From contig JAWQEG010000261.1 of NCBI GenBank assembly GCA_033782935.1, positions 1 to 64,000 on the forward strand: a stretch of 64,000 nucleotides of DNA. The letters are read 5' to 3'. The notes beneath the pieces are model-generated. The model was not told where the DNA came from. It searched no databases and saw only the letters and a list, made by a program, of their open reading frames with translations. The stretch comes from Petrolisthes cinctipes. Lineage: Eukaryota; Arthropoda; Malacostraca; Decapoda; Porcellanidae. Below, in pieces: positions 42,348-55,054 of this stretch. Position 1 is the stretch's first letter, and the number at the start of each line of letters is the position of its first letter. The position numbers and the translations under genes are program-made.

Positions 42348-45300
42348 TCAAGTTACGATGACGCAGTAAGGCCAAAAACGATAAAATCTGCTGAATAACA
42401 GTAGAGTGTGTGGGCTGAACACTAGAGAGGGAATGAAGCGCAGGTTTGGAGTCACAAAAAATGGCAGCATTCACTCCATGTTGACAAATAAGACTAACAA
42501 CATCCAGAATGGCATACAGTTCACACAATGTTGAGCTAGAGTGGTTACATAGATGACGGCCAACCCAGCCCCCTGGAGGTGACTCCATGTCAGGTGAGAA
42601 AACTGCACAACCTACTGTACCATCCACCTGCAATGAGCCATCAGTGTAAAGGCAGTATGGATCTGTGATGGAGGACGTCACTGTTTCTATGTGTTCCAGA
42701 GCCAACTGCTGCTTTAGAGCAGGCAGTTCCGACTTGGAAGTAGGTGTGAAGCTCACATCAAGTGTTTGTAGCATCCATGGAGGGGGCCCTGGGGGGACGT
42801 CTGCAACCATTATATCTATATTAAGACTATGGAGCATAGAAGAAACAGACCTTATAAGAGTACGTCCAGCAGGCAGTATGGGAGGGACAGGTAAGTTTGG
42901 TCTACGAGAAGTCCTGACTAACTGAGAGTAATGGGGTGAAAGATGTGGGAAATGGAGGCACTTGACAATGAAGCAAGTAACATTACAATAAATTTTCTCG
43001 ATTAATGGGGGAAGACGCATCTCACGCTGCATGTTCACTATCCTGATCGACATTGGACAACCAAGAATTATTCTCATTGCTCTATTCTGAAATTTTTCTA
43101 AAGTTTCCAGAGTAGCCCTAGGAAGTTGAATCAAAGAATGGAAAAGGTAATCAACAACTGAATGGATAAAAGCAATATAGATGGTTCTGACTACTGGGAT
43201 GGAGATGCCCGAGGAGTTGTTAGAGAGCCATTGAAGTGGTGCAAGTCGGCGCTGGAGACGACCCAACAAGTTCTGGACAATGGGATAGTCTTGAGGTCTG
43301 GCAGGGACAATCGGCCAAATATTGACTGGCACACCCAGGTAGCAGTACTGGGAGCACATGGGAATGACAGTCCCTCCAATGGTGAACACTGGCCGAGCTT
43401 GAGGAAGGCGGCAGGTGAATATTCTGCTCTTATCATGTGAGACAATAATGACACAGTGAGAGGAGGCCACAGAGAAGGAGTCAAGAAACCGCTGGAGATC
43501 CCTTGGTGAGGTAGAATGAACACAGATATCATCAGCATAGCACGTAATTGTAGTTCCAGGAATATCAGGGAGAGAAATGAGCAACCGATGCATCAGAATA
43601 TTAAATAACAATGGGATGAGAACACCCCCTTGAGGAGTACCAAGATGAAAACTGCGCAAAGGACTGAGCGCACAACTGAGAAACACACAGGAGGCCCTGT
43701 TACTCAGGTAGCTCCGAATCCACCGTAGTAGATTACCCTTTATCCCAAAGTCAACCAGTTGATCCAAAATGAAGTCTCTATTAGCAACATCGAAGACACT
43801 TCGAAGGTCAATGAAGGCCACCACATTGTCCCTGGAAAGGCGAGAGTACAGGTCGACTAGGCAGTGGTGTGTGCTCTGCTGGGGAAGGAAATCAAACAGC
43901 CAAGGAGAAAGGCGATCCTGCAGTCTGTACATGAGACGATTGAGTAAGATTCTCTCCATAACCTTACAAAAATAGGAAGTGAGGGAAATAGGCCTGAACT
44001 TCGCAGTGTCGGGCTTAGGGATGGGTATTATTGTGCTGCTGGTCCAGGCTCGTGGTACACAACTGTCAAGAAGACAAAGATTATACAGTGGAAGTAGAGG
44101 GTTCCCTGGAACTTGCTGAAGTAGGCGCAGCACAGCATAAGTAACACCATCATCACCATGGGAAGAAGCTCTACTCCAAGAGAGAGCACGGTGCAACTCC
44201 TCCTCAGCTATCTCCTCTGTATCATCGTCATCATCTTGCAACAGAGCAGACATTAGACGAAGCCAATGGACAGCAGCACGGGAAGCAACTGCATCTTGTA
44301 TGTGGATGGGTAGACTGGCTGGGGTAGATTGTTCTGACCAGGCATCGACAAGTTGTTGGGCATAGTCAGCAGGAGTGTGATGACGAGCAGTGGCCGGTGT
44401 CTTTTTAACAACCAGACGGATGAGGTGCCACCTATAAGCCACACTTATTTGCTGGTTGATGCTATCCGTGAACCGCAGCCAAGACTCAGTGTCAGCACAC
44501 TCCTGCAGGGCAACTAAAGCATCCCTAGACATCTGGTAATGATGGAGCAGGTCATGGGTTGGGTTGGCTTGAAACAATAGACCATCACATTCAGCCTCCT
44601 CCTTTGCCTCCTGTATATGAGCATCCAGTGTCCAGGAGTGGGCAGTATGGCAATGCTGGAGGTGTGGCCAAGAGACGTATAGCCTATAAAAGTCATGAGT
44701 AACAGATACAAGATCAGAGTACAACTGTTCAGCTGATGATATGTCAAATGTAGGGAATACATGGGCCATAAATAAGATGTAAGTAGGGCAATATTTAGGG
44801 AGCACAGCAATACACAAATGAGTGGCTGAAGCACTTGACCCAGCAGATAGAGAATAATGAAACTGAAGAGTGATGTGATCAGAGAATAAGTCTAGCACGG
44901 AGGAGCACAGGACCTGAGATGATATCAGGCCAGACGAGAGGATGTAATCCAGAGTACCTTCCCGGCAATGAGTGGTACCACCAGTGTCCCAGCATGTCAG
45001 ATGATCCTTGCGGATATATGAAAGGAGACGAACACCATTACGATTAATAGAGCCAGAACTATCACCCAAATAAGAATGTCGAGCATTAAAATCTCCTATA
45101 TACACCATACCACTCACTGTTGGAGAAGGAAGAGCCTCAAGAGTAAGTCTAGCTGGGGCAGAATAGACATTGCATAATTGGAGTACTCCATTCCCAGGTA
45201 GAACTTCAAGTAGCTGAAAGGTCATGTCAGGATCAGAGGAGGTATGGAGAAGGCGATGTGGCAAGGAGCTATGTATGTAAGTCAGGAGACCATTCCTTAC

Positions 45301-45430
45301 CAGATGAACATATGGCACATAACTTGAGAGGGAAGGAGCTTGCCCAGCAGCGAGCAGCCGTCCTGGAAATGCTTCCTGGAGAAAAATAACACAAGGATGA
45401 TGACGAAAAACATTGGCCTTGAGTTGAGTT
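42289..45430 (-). CDS. ORF2: endonuclease, reverse transcriptase, RNase H
   Basis: The main 1,009-codon frame (to 45318 and open above it) begins inside the endonuclease. IFLQEAFPGRLL holds the catalytic Glu near 45380, then YIGDFNARHSYLGDSS, YILSSG and SDHITLQF. RT: FRPISLTSYFCKVMERIL, VVAFIDLRSVFDVANRD (motif A Asp), TPQGGVLIPLLFNI, TCYADDICVHS. RNase H: CLYTDGSLQVDGTVGCAVF, ELYAILDVV, IFCDSKPAL. A frameshift near 45425 separates the first 30 codons (DVISWNICGITSYAKL) and another near 42340 the last block. GTG at the listed methionine is not a real start. Confidence 0.9.
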
Positions 45431-45486
45431 TAGCATAACTGGTGATACCACATATATTCCAGGAGATGACATCCAGCTGGCAATCG

Positions 45487-46944
45487 CTAGTGAACTCTAT
45501 ATTTGGAGGTAGAAGTCCGGTGAGTGGGGGCAGATGAGCGACCTGGAAAAGAAGATGGATCAGGAGAAGAGACTGACTCGAAAAGCTTTTCAAGGCGAGA
45601 TGCAACAGTATCCATCCTTTCGGTAAGGGTAGTGACAGTTGAGATGATGGCCTGCTGTGCCTCAACCAAGGTGGAGAGTTTGGAGTCATTAGCAGCCTGA
45701 GCGGCAACCAGCCCCTCAATCCTGGCTTCAAGGGTAGAAAAGCGGTTCTCGAGAGCTGTACATCGTGCTATGAGGGTAGCAACAGACTTGCGGAGGGCCA
45801 GGTCTGGAGGCGAGGCAGGGCTGGTGGGAAGAGCAGTCTGGGGAGGTGGTGGAGGAGGAGCAATAGTAGAGACACGAGCCTGGACCTGACGTCGAGTACA
45901 TCCATGCACCACGTTAACCCCTGGCTGAAGGCATTGTGAACACTTCCATCGAGACATATCTTCAGGAGGTGAAGGCTCAGAGGTGGAGGCAGCAGGACGT
46001 GATGGTTCACCCCTGACAGGACATGTCCTGGAATCATGGTCGGCGGCACACCATGCACACTTCAGCCTGGCAGAACAGTAACGGGAGATATGCCCAACTC
46101 CCCAGCACCTGTAGCACCAAGGCTGGTCATTATGAAGTTTCCTCACCTCACACGGTGGAAGACAAGGGAGGAAATCAAAGGAAATCTCATTTGGAGGTGG
46201 ATCGGGTTGACTCCAGACAACAACAATACAGCTAATGGGGGAACCATCTTGGAAAAAACGACAGGCAGAGTACACACCAGGGTATCCCGTGGCAAGTTTC
46301 GGGTCAACATCAATAGGAAAACGGGTGAGGATGTAGTTGGGGAACTTACGAGGCCTCTCGGGTGAGTCTTCAAGAATGAGAGGAAGAGACAAAAATTCAC
46401 CAGCCTTGACTCTATCAATGATGTCCTGACGCTTCCTAGAGATGTAGACAAACCGAGAGGTGACAGCAGCCATCTTGACTTCAGCCAGTTCACGCTGCAG
46501 CTGGAAGGCCCTGTTGACATCAGACAACCAACGCTGCTTTGTGTCCGTAGATGGGTTTCCAGAGAAGGAGAGCTTGACATAGGCATTTCTCAGGGCAAAA
46601 GCAGGAAGGTTGGACGAGGGCAAGGAGTTGGTATACAAAGAAGAAACACCACGTTGAGGCAGAGAAGGTACGTCATGCACAGCTGAAGCACCCTTAGCAG
46701 TCTTGGCAGCCGGAGGCAAACAGTCCACACAATCAGAATCCCGCGAGGAGTTGGACGAGGCATCAACGGGTCGCTTGGTAGAGGTTGAGGAGGTGGAAGG
46801 CTGCAACCTGAGCTGCGGAGTGACCGAGGAGAGGGGGGGAAGGCAGCGAGAATGCAGCTCAGGCCAGTGATCCTCAATGTCTTCCTCCGACATTGCTAAG
46901 TCGGCCTCCAAGCAGGAATCTACGCTCTCCATCAGGCTAGACAA
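45487..46944 (-). CDS. ORF1 (gag-like) with zinc knuckles
   Basis: An intact 485-codon frame starting MSSLMESVDSCLEADLAMSE. An N-terminal Ser/Thr-rich part; a central RRM-like domain (YVKLSFSGNPSTDTKQRWLS, YILTRFPIDVD); then CYRCWGVGHISRYC and CAWCAADHDSRTC knuckles and a further CSQC cluster. A C-terminal coiled coil (about residues 385-455) precedes the stop. It overlaps the start of ORF2, which lies in another frame. It packages element RNA. Confidence 0.88.
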   Translation of the reverse strand: MSSLMESVDSCLEADLAMSEEDIEDHWPELHSRCLPPLSSVTPQLRLQPSTSSTSTKRPVDASSNSSRDSDCVDCLPPAAKTAKGASAVHDVPSLPQRGVSSLYTNSLPSSNLPAFALRNAYVKLSFSGNPSTDTKQRWLSDVNRAFQLQRELAEVKMAAVTSRFVYISRKRQDIIDRVKAGEFLSLPLILEDSPERPRKFPNYILTRFPIDVDPKLATGYPGVYSACRFFQDGSPISCIVVVWSQPDPPPNEISFDFLPCLPPCEVRKLHNDQPWCYRCWGVGHISRYCSARLKCAWCAADHDSRTCPVRGEPSRPAASTSEPSPPEDMSRWKCSQCLQPGVNVVHGCTRRQVQARVSTIAPPPPPPQTALPTSPASPPDLALRKSVATLIARCTALENRFSTLEARIEGLVAAQAANDSKLSTLVEAQQAIISTVTTLTERMDTVASRLEKLFESVSSPDPSSFPGRSSAPTHRTSTSKYRVH

Positions 46945-46956
46945 TTTGCTGACGTA

Positions 46957-47345
46957 AGCAGCTCAGCTAACTACGACCCCCGTTTTCAAGACAACAAACG
47001 TGAGGCTGAGCTGCAAGAGATAGACCTTGCCACAGAAGACGTAAATTCTAGTTACATCAAAGAGTTTACGATTAACGAACATCTCCTCGCCCTGAAATCC
47101 TGTAAAGGCTCCAGTCCCGGCCCCTCAGCCATTACGTACGGTATGATTCAGCATCTTAATCAGGACAACCTGAGTAAGCTGTTAGTTGTGTTTAATGAGA
47201 ATTGGACGTCTCGAACGTTTCCAAACTCAAGGCACTAAGTGCATGTCATACCGATACCTAAACGAGACGGTCGCCTTACGAATCTCAGTTCGTTTCGTCC
47301 TATTGCGCTGACTGACTGTCTATGTAAGGTCATGGAACGTATGGG
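46957..47345 (+). pseudogene. Non-LTR RT fragment (fingers)
   Basis: SCKGSSPGPSAITYGMIQHL, FNENWTSRTFPNSRH, a stop, then VHVIPIPKRDG and SSFRPIALTDCLCKVMERM. It ends abruptly where the dispersed repeat at 47346 begins. A different family from the element on its left. Confidence 0.82.
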
Positions 47346-47580
47346 TGTAACACAGGGTTTCGGTTCTTATGATCCACCAGGATATTCCCGGTGCCCCCAA
47401 CCAAAAACCCTGCGCTATCACAAAAAAAAATATTTGGATTCGTGTTCACTGTCTTCGACCTCCCTCAGGTGGCAGGGTATAGTGCAGAAAAATTACTGTC
47501 CTAAGATAAAAGACCCAGTGATTTATTATTGTGAGACCAATCAATTTACATATATAATGAAAAAAAATATATATATAATT
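47346..47580 (+). repeat. Dispersed repeat, copy 1 (possible LTR start)
   Basis: TGTAACACAG(T/G)GTTTCGGTTC through GTATAGTGCAG and onward matches 59030-58795 inverted over about 230 bp. The TGTAACA start and a GTTACA near 48925 raise the possibility of an LTR, but no target duplication was found. Confidence 0.65.
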
Positions 47581-48000
47581 CTTACAATGACAAAGCTTTC
47601 ACAAAAAAAGCAATAAAGATTTGATTAATACTGTACTTACGACCCCCCTTATTAACTAAAATTTATACAATAATTTCAAATACTACCTTCCCCCTTACTC
47701 TACTCGAAACTTCAATATTACAAAACAAACTAGATTAGAACACAGCCTTGCACCTTGATAATATACATAAATAGAAATTATTTGGACTAGAGCCCAGAAA
47801 TGTTTAGTTTTCTCCAACCAAGTAAAAAATACAAAAAAATGAAATATATATATATAGCTAATACCACCTGCAGCACACCACTGGAGACCGAACTCCCAAT
47901 CACTTCAGCAGAGTTGCTTACAGGTTTATACATCTGCCACGTGGCATTTACCAAAAACAAGACACTGGCCAACTAGGGCTTTTACCAAATACCACTGCAC
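47581..48000. other. No gene seen
   Basis: AT-rich. Confidence 0.5.
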
Positions 48001-48175
48001 AACTAGTGACTTTACCAAAAATAATACTGCACTAGTGACTACCAAAAATAATAGTGCACTAGTGACTACCAAAAATAATACTGCACTAGTGACTACCAAA
48101 AATAATAGTGCACTAGTGGCTTTACCAAAAATAATACTGCACTAGTGGCTTTACCAAAAATATTACTCTGATAAC
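48001..48175. repeat. 27-bp minisatellite
   Basis: CTAGTGACTACCAAAAATAA + TACTGCA units, about six. Confidence 0.88.
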
Positions 48176-49136
48176 TGACACACTAAGACCTAAACCAGTT
48201 CACCAACAGATTAGACAAGTTCCTATGTGGACAATATGGCGTCACAATCTGGTCGAGTCGAGAAAGAAGAGTCAAGAATCAATTTAAAAAAATAATTACA
48301 CTCTCTGACTGAACCCATAAGAAATAAAAATAACTATTCACCAAGATATCCTCTACAACACCTCAACACAGAGGCAGGAATTTATCACTGTACTCTTCAA
48401 AGTCTCAACTTGGAGCAAATATTCGTAACCTCAATATCACACGTCGAGTCGAGAAAGAAGAGTGAAGAAACCAGTGGTCTACCCTCCTCCTTCTTGCCCG
48501 GCAAGGCGGGAAAGATGCCACACACTTCCACATTAATAAATCTTTATGACAACTTTTTTTTTTTACACTCAACAGATTATTCAATGAAACCTGGGTATCA
48601 TAAGCCTTACACATAAAATAAGATTCAGTCTTAAATAAGTATATCCCCATCACCATATCACAATATTACAACCACTGTCGTCACTTCCGGTTCCAATGAT
48701 TATGTATTTTTGGGGACGAGATTATCACAATTGCCACATCGACAATGTTACCAACACCCAAAAGTAAGTTTCAGAATGCAAGCCTCTAAAAATAAGGCCA
48801 GAAAGGCAAGATTATTCCTATTAACAATATTTACACCCATGTTCATTCCGCTTCCGTCGCAAGCTTCATCTCCTAAGGTGAAACAACTTAAGAATTTATT
48901 ATTAGGAAAATAACAGGAGCGTTACAGCATCCAAGGCCTTGGTCGCATCATACTGCTCTCCAGAAACCTCTCCTTCCATGATGAACAAAGAAGTAAGTAA
49001 TAATGCTTTCCAACTGCCTGGGACTCTGGGAGATTCTACAATAATTTATGTTTTGGCTCCACTTTGTTTACAAATTTTCGGATATTTCGGCCCAATCCGT
49101 ATCCTAGACGAGAAAAACAGGTTCTACGTATCCATG
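48176..49136. other. No gene seen
   Basis: Contains the short direct repeat GTCGAGTCGAGAAAGAAGAG at 48251 and 48443. Confidence 0.45.
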
Positions 49137-49508
49137 TCAGTTTTTGTCTGCCGATACCAAGCGTCCCCAAGACGGTCTTCGTATCCCAATCCTGCGCTTA
49201 AAACGACAAAAAGACGCCTTAAGTGAACGTAAGTGTGGAACCCGTGTCAAACGTTTGTCAAAAAGAAGACCCAAAAAGCGAGTCTCCTCGACACAACGTA
49301 TCCGATGACCATACATGAATAAGTCCGGATCGGGGTGGATGCCACGGATGCGGCAGAAGTGCATAGCAACTGTCTTGGCAGGAGAAAATCGAAACCCATG
49401 AGAACCAGCCCAAAGTGACACCCTGTCAAGGGCAAGCTGCATGCGCCGCTCCGCCACTGACATACGGGAAGCAGCAAACCAGGGGGCCGGATCCAAGAAA
49501 CTTAACAA
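49137..49508 (-). pseudogene. Non-LTR RT C-terminal (thumb) fragment
   Basis: RRMQLALDRVSLWAGSHGFR, FSPAKTVAMHFCRIRG, then VEETRFLGLLFDKRLT and HLRSLK: the post-YADD segment of Jockey/I-type RTs. Frameshift after LKASFCRF. No other part of this element is adjacent. Confidence 0.85.
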
Positions 49509-50210
49509 CGTCAGTAACTCGAGTTAGCGACGTCGGCCACTACCGACGCGATCCAAGAAGCAAAATGATGACGTCACTGGCGCGTTAGCAACGTCGTTTT
49601 GCAGCCGTTTTCTCAGTCACTCGGACCACCCGCCCGAGCCTCGTATGCTAGCACCCGAGCGAGTTTTTATTTTCTCAGTGGTGTTTCTGAGGCCGTCCGA
49701 GCCCTCTTCGAGACCACATTATTGGAACACTCGGGCGCCCGGGCTCGGGAGCTATACCCCTCCCAGTGCTCGTCCGAGTCGGGCAGCCTGCACTATAAAT
49801 AATCTTTATTTCATAACAAAGCATATTACTTTCTTCTTAAATCTGCCAGAGAAGTACCAATAAATGTTATTTACATGATATAGTGCCTGTAATTAGTTAC
49901 TTTTGGATTACCTATTTGGATTTACAAGAATATTGTGGTACCCTCACTATTTATAGCCAACATCAACAACAATCACCACCGAGGCCGTGTCAACCAAATT
50001 CCAATTGAATTCCTGCATCATTAATTGAAAAACAATTGTAAATACTTACTGATTTATATATATTCCATTTATGAGATGATGAGAGTACGATATTAATTTT
50101 CCAGTTAAGGATACATTAAGTACTTTATTTATTTATGGTTATTGTGTACTGTAATCTTAACAAAACATGCTTGAAATACTGTAACTTAAGGTATAAATCC
50201 ACATTTTCAG

Positions 50211-51290
50211 GACGTCCTGCATGAGATCTTTGATGGAACATTGGATGAGTTTGATGAGGACGAGCTGCAGCCAAGAAGGTTACCCCCAATTGTGCCATGG
50301 CATACCTAGCAGAACACGAATGTATTCAGAGATTCAGATTGTCCAAGGATGCTGTGAGGGACCTTCTTTAGGAAATCATACATCGTTTGCCAAGAGTTGC
50401 TAATGGTAGAGGTATAGTTTAGCCACAGAACAGGGAACTACAATTTCCCTTATAAGGAAAAAACAACAATCTATGAAAGAGCTGCAGATTTTCATACATA
50501 TTTGTTGTTCTATTCAATTTTATCTATAATATTGAGTGGAAATCACTTGTGTACATATCCCCTAGCCAACAATCTTATGGGTGGGGAAAAACGTATTATT
50601 TGGGATAATTGCCAATGAATATTTGCCAAATTATTGTAATTATTCCATCCTGACCTGACCTAACCTAAACTGGAAAAAATAATAGAATAACAAAAAATAT
50701 GTATGAAAATCTATATATAAAAAAAAAAGCAAAAAATCCATACAGAGAATTCTCAGGTATTTTGCTAAACTATAGAATACATTTACCAAGTTAAGATATT
50801 GTTTACTTTTTAATTTTCAGTATGTTTTGTCTGCAGTGTTAATCAGTTTATGATATGTTTATTTATTTTGCGTCCTTTTCATGATCAACAATTAAGTAAC
50901 TAATTTTTTCTTGCATTGTCTTATAGATAGGATGTAGTGTACCACAGTATCTTCAGCTTCTTGCTGCTCTGAGATACATGGCAACTGGAAACTTCCAAAT
51001 AGCAATGGGGGATTGCCTGGAGATGTCCACAGCATCGGTATGTCGGTCAGTAAAGAGGATAGCAACTGCTACTGCTCATTTGACTCCAAGATATATTAAA
51101 TTTCCTGGACAGAATGAAACGCAGAGGACTGTGGAGTGATTGGATCCGTAGACTGTAGCCATATTAAAATCCAGAGTCCAGGAGGTAATAATGCGAGCTA
51201 TATCGTTGCAGAAAAGGATATATGTCTTTTAATGTTCAAGCCGTGTGTGATGCCTCTCTAACATTTTATATGTAAGTCTGCATAATATCA
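50211..51290 (+). pseudogene. PIF/Harbinger transposase remnant
   Basis: Exon-like segment after TTTTCAG at 50211: DVLHEIFDGTLDEFDEDE, then AECIQRF-type CIQRFRLSKDAVRDLL with a stop. A second segment after TTATAG at 50927: LLAALRYMATGNFQIAMGDC, then STASVCRSVKRI and PRYIKFPGQNE. After a frameshift, VIGSVDCSHIKIQSPGGNNA contains the first catalytic Asp. The rest is lost after 51290. Stops and shifts make it inactive. Confidence 0.82.
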
Positions 51291-52135
51291 TTCATTCTCT
51301 TTAAATTATATTTTATATGTAAGTCTGCATAATATCATTCATAATCTTTTAATTATAATTTACATGTAAGTCTGCATAATAGACCGTTTTCTTATAGATT
51401 TCAAAGCAGAGTAAAATAAATGAAGAATCAGTGATTACAAGTATCTATATTATTAAGGTATGTAATATATATATGACATGATTCAGGATATTGTTATATT
51501 ATACTGTATATATGAATTCAATTTTCACTAAATAAAATGTTATGGATATAGATATTTGAGTTTTGTAATTAACCAAAAAACAAACTATAGGCATGACAGC
51601 TGACTCTGACCTTAAAATTAACATACTCTGTCGACACTTCAATGGTAAAGTACTTTGTAGTGTTGCTAAGGTACCATGATTTAAGGGTCAAAGTTGGCTG
51701 CTGCGACTATAGCTGTAGTAGATGGCTTGTGCACTTGAATACGCTGTAGTCTTATGGATGATGGTTTGTACACAGAAAGGTCCACCTTGCTCCATGAAAA
51801 TGGCTCGAGAATGCTGCAGTCATCAGTCTCTTCCAGGGAACCATCAACTATACCTGTTAATGCATTAAGCTACATAAGTATCAAGATGGTTCAAGCCGAA
51901 CCAGAAATTGGCACTGTCTGGCCCTGCTTGTAAACTATGTTTGGGTAGTGCAGTAAATATAAGAATGAAATTCCTAGAGATTATACAGTATTCCAAATAC
52001 ACAGAACTCATCAATGCAGGACGTATACATTTTTCATAGTATGATTTGATGTATGTGGTGAAACATGTAATAAAACCTACGTTATGCTTTAATGTAATAC
52101 AACTATTAAAACTTGTATCCTTACTACAGTCTTTA
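51291..52135. other. No clear gene
   Basis: A minus-strand frame at 51845-51678 (GIVDGSLEETDDCSILEPFS, acceptor TTAACAG) might be a last exon of the Myb-like gene, but the phase does not fit. Confidence 0.3.
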
Positions 52136-52331
52136 CTATTCTGGTTGAAGGTCATCTTTATCGTCTTCCAGGAACCGAGACAAGCGCGAGTTCTCATAAA
52201 TTTTATGTGGTAAGAGCAGTAAATCTGGGATGATGTCCTGCACAATTTTCTGCAACTCATCAAACTTGGCTGGTGTTGGAGGAGGTCCACCGCCAGTTTG
52301 GTTAACTTTCTTGACATTCTGCATGATCTTT
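52136..52331 (-). CDS. Harbinger Myb-like protein, second exon
   Basis: After TTTCTTTCACAG, the frame NVKKVNQTGGGPPPTPAKFD ELQKIVQDIIP carries the KxTGGGPP signature that follows the Myb/MADF domain in Harbinger accessory proteins. The phase from exon 1 needs a one-base indel or another acceptor. Confidence 0.65.
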
Positions 52332-53329
52332 TTTCATTCTGTGAAAGAAAAGATAATCCATTTAGAGAAATGACAAGAATTAAGGAGGGTTACGTATAAC
52401 TATGGAATCACACATCCATCCATTTGTGTTATTTTGGGGAAGGAATCATCATGGAATGTTTTTTTTTTTTTTTTTTTTTTATAGTTTTTTTTTAAGAACT
52501 ACTTGTGGGAAATTATATATTATAATCCTTCTGCCACCCTTCTTCTACTCCTACAATCTTGTGGTAGAGCCTGGGAAATTATGGGTTTTGAGTGAAGGAA
52601 AACACACAAATTAGGGATAAACTGACCTTACCTAATCTGAACCTAACCTTGGCATTCTTTAGTACGGACCAAATGATATCTGCTGATCAAGAGATACATT
52701 TATGACCCATTTATTGCTTAAGTGAGCAAGACCAACAACTAAAACCTTCATGACAATATAGTGCATAATGTGAAGTATAAGTTTGCTGATTTTCATTTAA
52801 ATACATGAGGTGGCATGATTCCTGAGATTATCCTATAAATTTAGTAAATTTATATCAGCAAGTAAGATCATGCATGAAAAATTATAAATTTTGGAACATA
52901 TTAATGCATTGTTAATCAGAAATGTCATTTGGGCCACTTGTGAAACTCCATCTGAGACCTAATATGTGCCAGCTATGAAAAATATCACATGTATCTAGCA
53001 TCTCTTGCAAAAATAGCATAGGTACATTCTCAAAAAATAAAATAAAAAGATATTTCTACATAACAACTCTTACAACCAACAAACCAAGCAGAGGTTGGTG
53101 CAATATTACCCTAGGCTGCATGAATTAACTTACAATTACAATTGGGACAAAGTATGGGGTTACATTTGGTACCAGTAGGCCAGTGTGTCTGTTAACTCAC
53201 CTGGTTGGTTACCCCACACCATCATCAGTCTTAAGGCAAGGACAATTATATAGGACAACATACTTTGGTATAAAAGTAACAGAATAACTATATAACTGCG
53301 CTCTTATGATAAATTAGACTTACTTTCTT

Positions 53330-53472
53330 CGAATCCATTCCCAGGCTCGTTTCAGCTGCTTGTCTTTCTTCCTTTCAGACATGGAGAAGTGGATGTTGTA
53401 TTGTTTCTCCACTTCCTCCCATGCTTTCTTCCACTGAAGAATAGGGATAATCTTTGGAAGCGTACCTCCTAA
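53330..53472 (-). CDS. Harbinger Myb/MADF-like DNA-binding exon
   Basis: KIIPILQWKKAWEEVEKQYN and ERKKDKQLKRAWEWIRRK give the Trp-rich three-helix Myb/SANT pattern. Flanked by acceptor TTTCATTAG and donor AA|GTAAGT. With the TGGGPP exon it looks like the second Harbinger gene, which brings transposase to the ends in the nucleus. Confidence 0.68.
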
Positions 53473-54239
53473 TGAAATTTAATGAAAATCAGTAATCATA
53501 TAGATAACATAATGTACAATACCTTTATGATGGGTTCAGTTGTCGGTCGAACCTGGTTTCGTAACAATATACAAGTTCATGTATTCACACTCTGATTTTT
53601 TCCCCAAGTCCAAAATGTCAATAAACAATATGGCTGAACCCATATGGTAGTCACCATATTCTCATAAAGCATAACAAAGTAAAAATCCATCATTCAAACA
53701 CTATATTACATACCGAGGTTACACAACGGTAGGTTACATTTCGTTCGTGAATTGCTTTCTCTCTCCACGAGATTTTGCACACAATTTACCCTAAATATTC
53801 CCCAGAATTACCTCACATCATATGAAAGGTTGAAAAACTACTCTTATGATGGCCTTCAGTGTTGCCAGGACTGCTTGACAAATTTCCCTCACTTCAACAT
53901 CAGAAATTCCCTTTTTACCTCAATTTTTCCCTGACGGTCTTTTTGCTATTTCGTCTGGTAGAAATTGCCCTGATTACTCTTGAACAATCTTTATATTTCC
54001 ATGTGTGCACTTCAATATTCCCTAAAACGGATATATTACCCTGCACCTGTCAACACTGATGGCCTTATCTCTCAACAATAGTGCATCTGGGTAGGCAGGT
54101 GCAATGTCATACTTACCTTTCTGTATTTTTAATACTCAAACCATTATTCCTATGTATTATAACCACAATAGCATTATTCTATAGGATTTTTACATTATTT
54201 TTATTCATCATACTCATTATTCCGTTTATTTAAGTTCAC
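53473..54239. other. No gene seen
   Basis: AT-rich flank of the Merlin ORF. Confidence 0.45.
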
Positions 54240-54908
54240 ATACACATTGAAACACTCTTGTTTTTTGTGAATATATATTTAAGGGAGTGCTTTACATACA
54301 GATTCGTTAAAAATGAACTTAAGTTGTCTGACACCTCCATTTGTGAATGGGCCAGTTTTTGTCGAGAGGTTTTGATAGAGTGGAGTGTAAAGAGAGAGGG
54401 AAAGATTGGTGGAGAAGGTATGATAGTGGAGATTGACGAAAGTAAATTTGGCAAGCGTAAATATAATGTCGGTAGGATTGTGGAGGGCCAGTGGGTTTTT
54501 GGAGGAATATGTCGACAAACTCGGTCCTTCTTCATGGTTCCTGTGCCATCAAGAGACAAGGACACTCTCCTAGCTGTCATCAAGGAGAGGATCGAGCCAG
54601 GTACAACTGTAATATCAGACTGTTGGCATGTGTACCAGTGCTTGGAACATGAGGGGTTCACACATTTGACTGTTCACCACAGTGTTAACTTTGTGGATCC
54701 CTTATCTTTGGCCCACACCAACAATATTGAAAGGCTCTGGCGTGAGGTCAAGAGGAAAGTACCACTCTTTGGCCGAAGAAAGAAACACATTGTGGGTTAT
54801 CTGGCTCGATCAATGTTTCTGATGGCATACGAAGAGGACAAGAGATTCCATCACTTCCTCCAGGAGGTCGCAGCCTTGTATAACCCACTGCAACCTCCAC
54901 AACCCTAA
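54240..54908 (+). CDS. Merlin (IS1016-like) transposase, open frame
   Basis: The frame, open from the TAA at 54232 and with ATG at 54258, encodes about 216 residues: LSDTSICEWASFCREVLIEW, GGEGMIVEIDESKFGKRKYN (first Asp/Glu site), PGTTVISDCWHVYQCL (second Asp), LAHTNNIERLWREVKRK (third acid) and a basic C terminus. This is the DDE_Tnp_IS1595/Merlin core with no internal stop. The N-terminal zinc-binding part expected upstream was not found, so there may be an upstream exon or a 5' loss. No terminal inverted repeats were located. Confidence 0.85.
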   Translation: MHIETLLFFVNIYLRECFTYRFVKNELKLSDTSICEWASFCREVLIEWSVKREGKIGGEGMIVEIDESKFGKRKYNVGRIVEGQWVFGGICRQTRSFFMVPVPSRDKDTLLAVIKERIEPGTTVISDCWHVYQCLEHEGFTHLTVHHSVNFVDPLSLAHTNNIERLWREVKRKVPLFGRRKKHIVGYLARSMFLMAYEEDKRFHHFLQEVAALYNPLQPPQP

Positions 54909-55054
54909 TGCGTATATCTCCACTATTCTTACCTATGCATCCACCAACTTTCATCTCGGTTAGCATTCAGCATAAACTATTTGTGTATTTTTTGGGAGAG
55001 GGAATAATCTTGATATGTTAAAATTTCATGTTATTTTTTGTTTCGGAAATGCAC

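Larger units (their letters stand above)
41738..46944 (-). mobile_element. I-like non-LTR retrotransposon with RNase H, nearly full length
   Basis: ORF1 (485 codons), ORF2 (endonuclease, RT, RNase H) and a 3' end in a (GT)n tail at 41738-41754 (minus strand). Only two frameshifts were detected in over 5 kb, making it the best preserved non-LTR copy here. It was possibly inserted next to the RT fragment at 46957. Confidence 0.88.
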
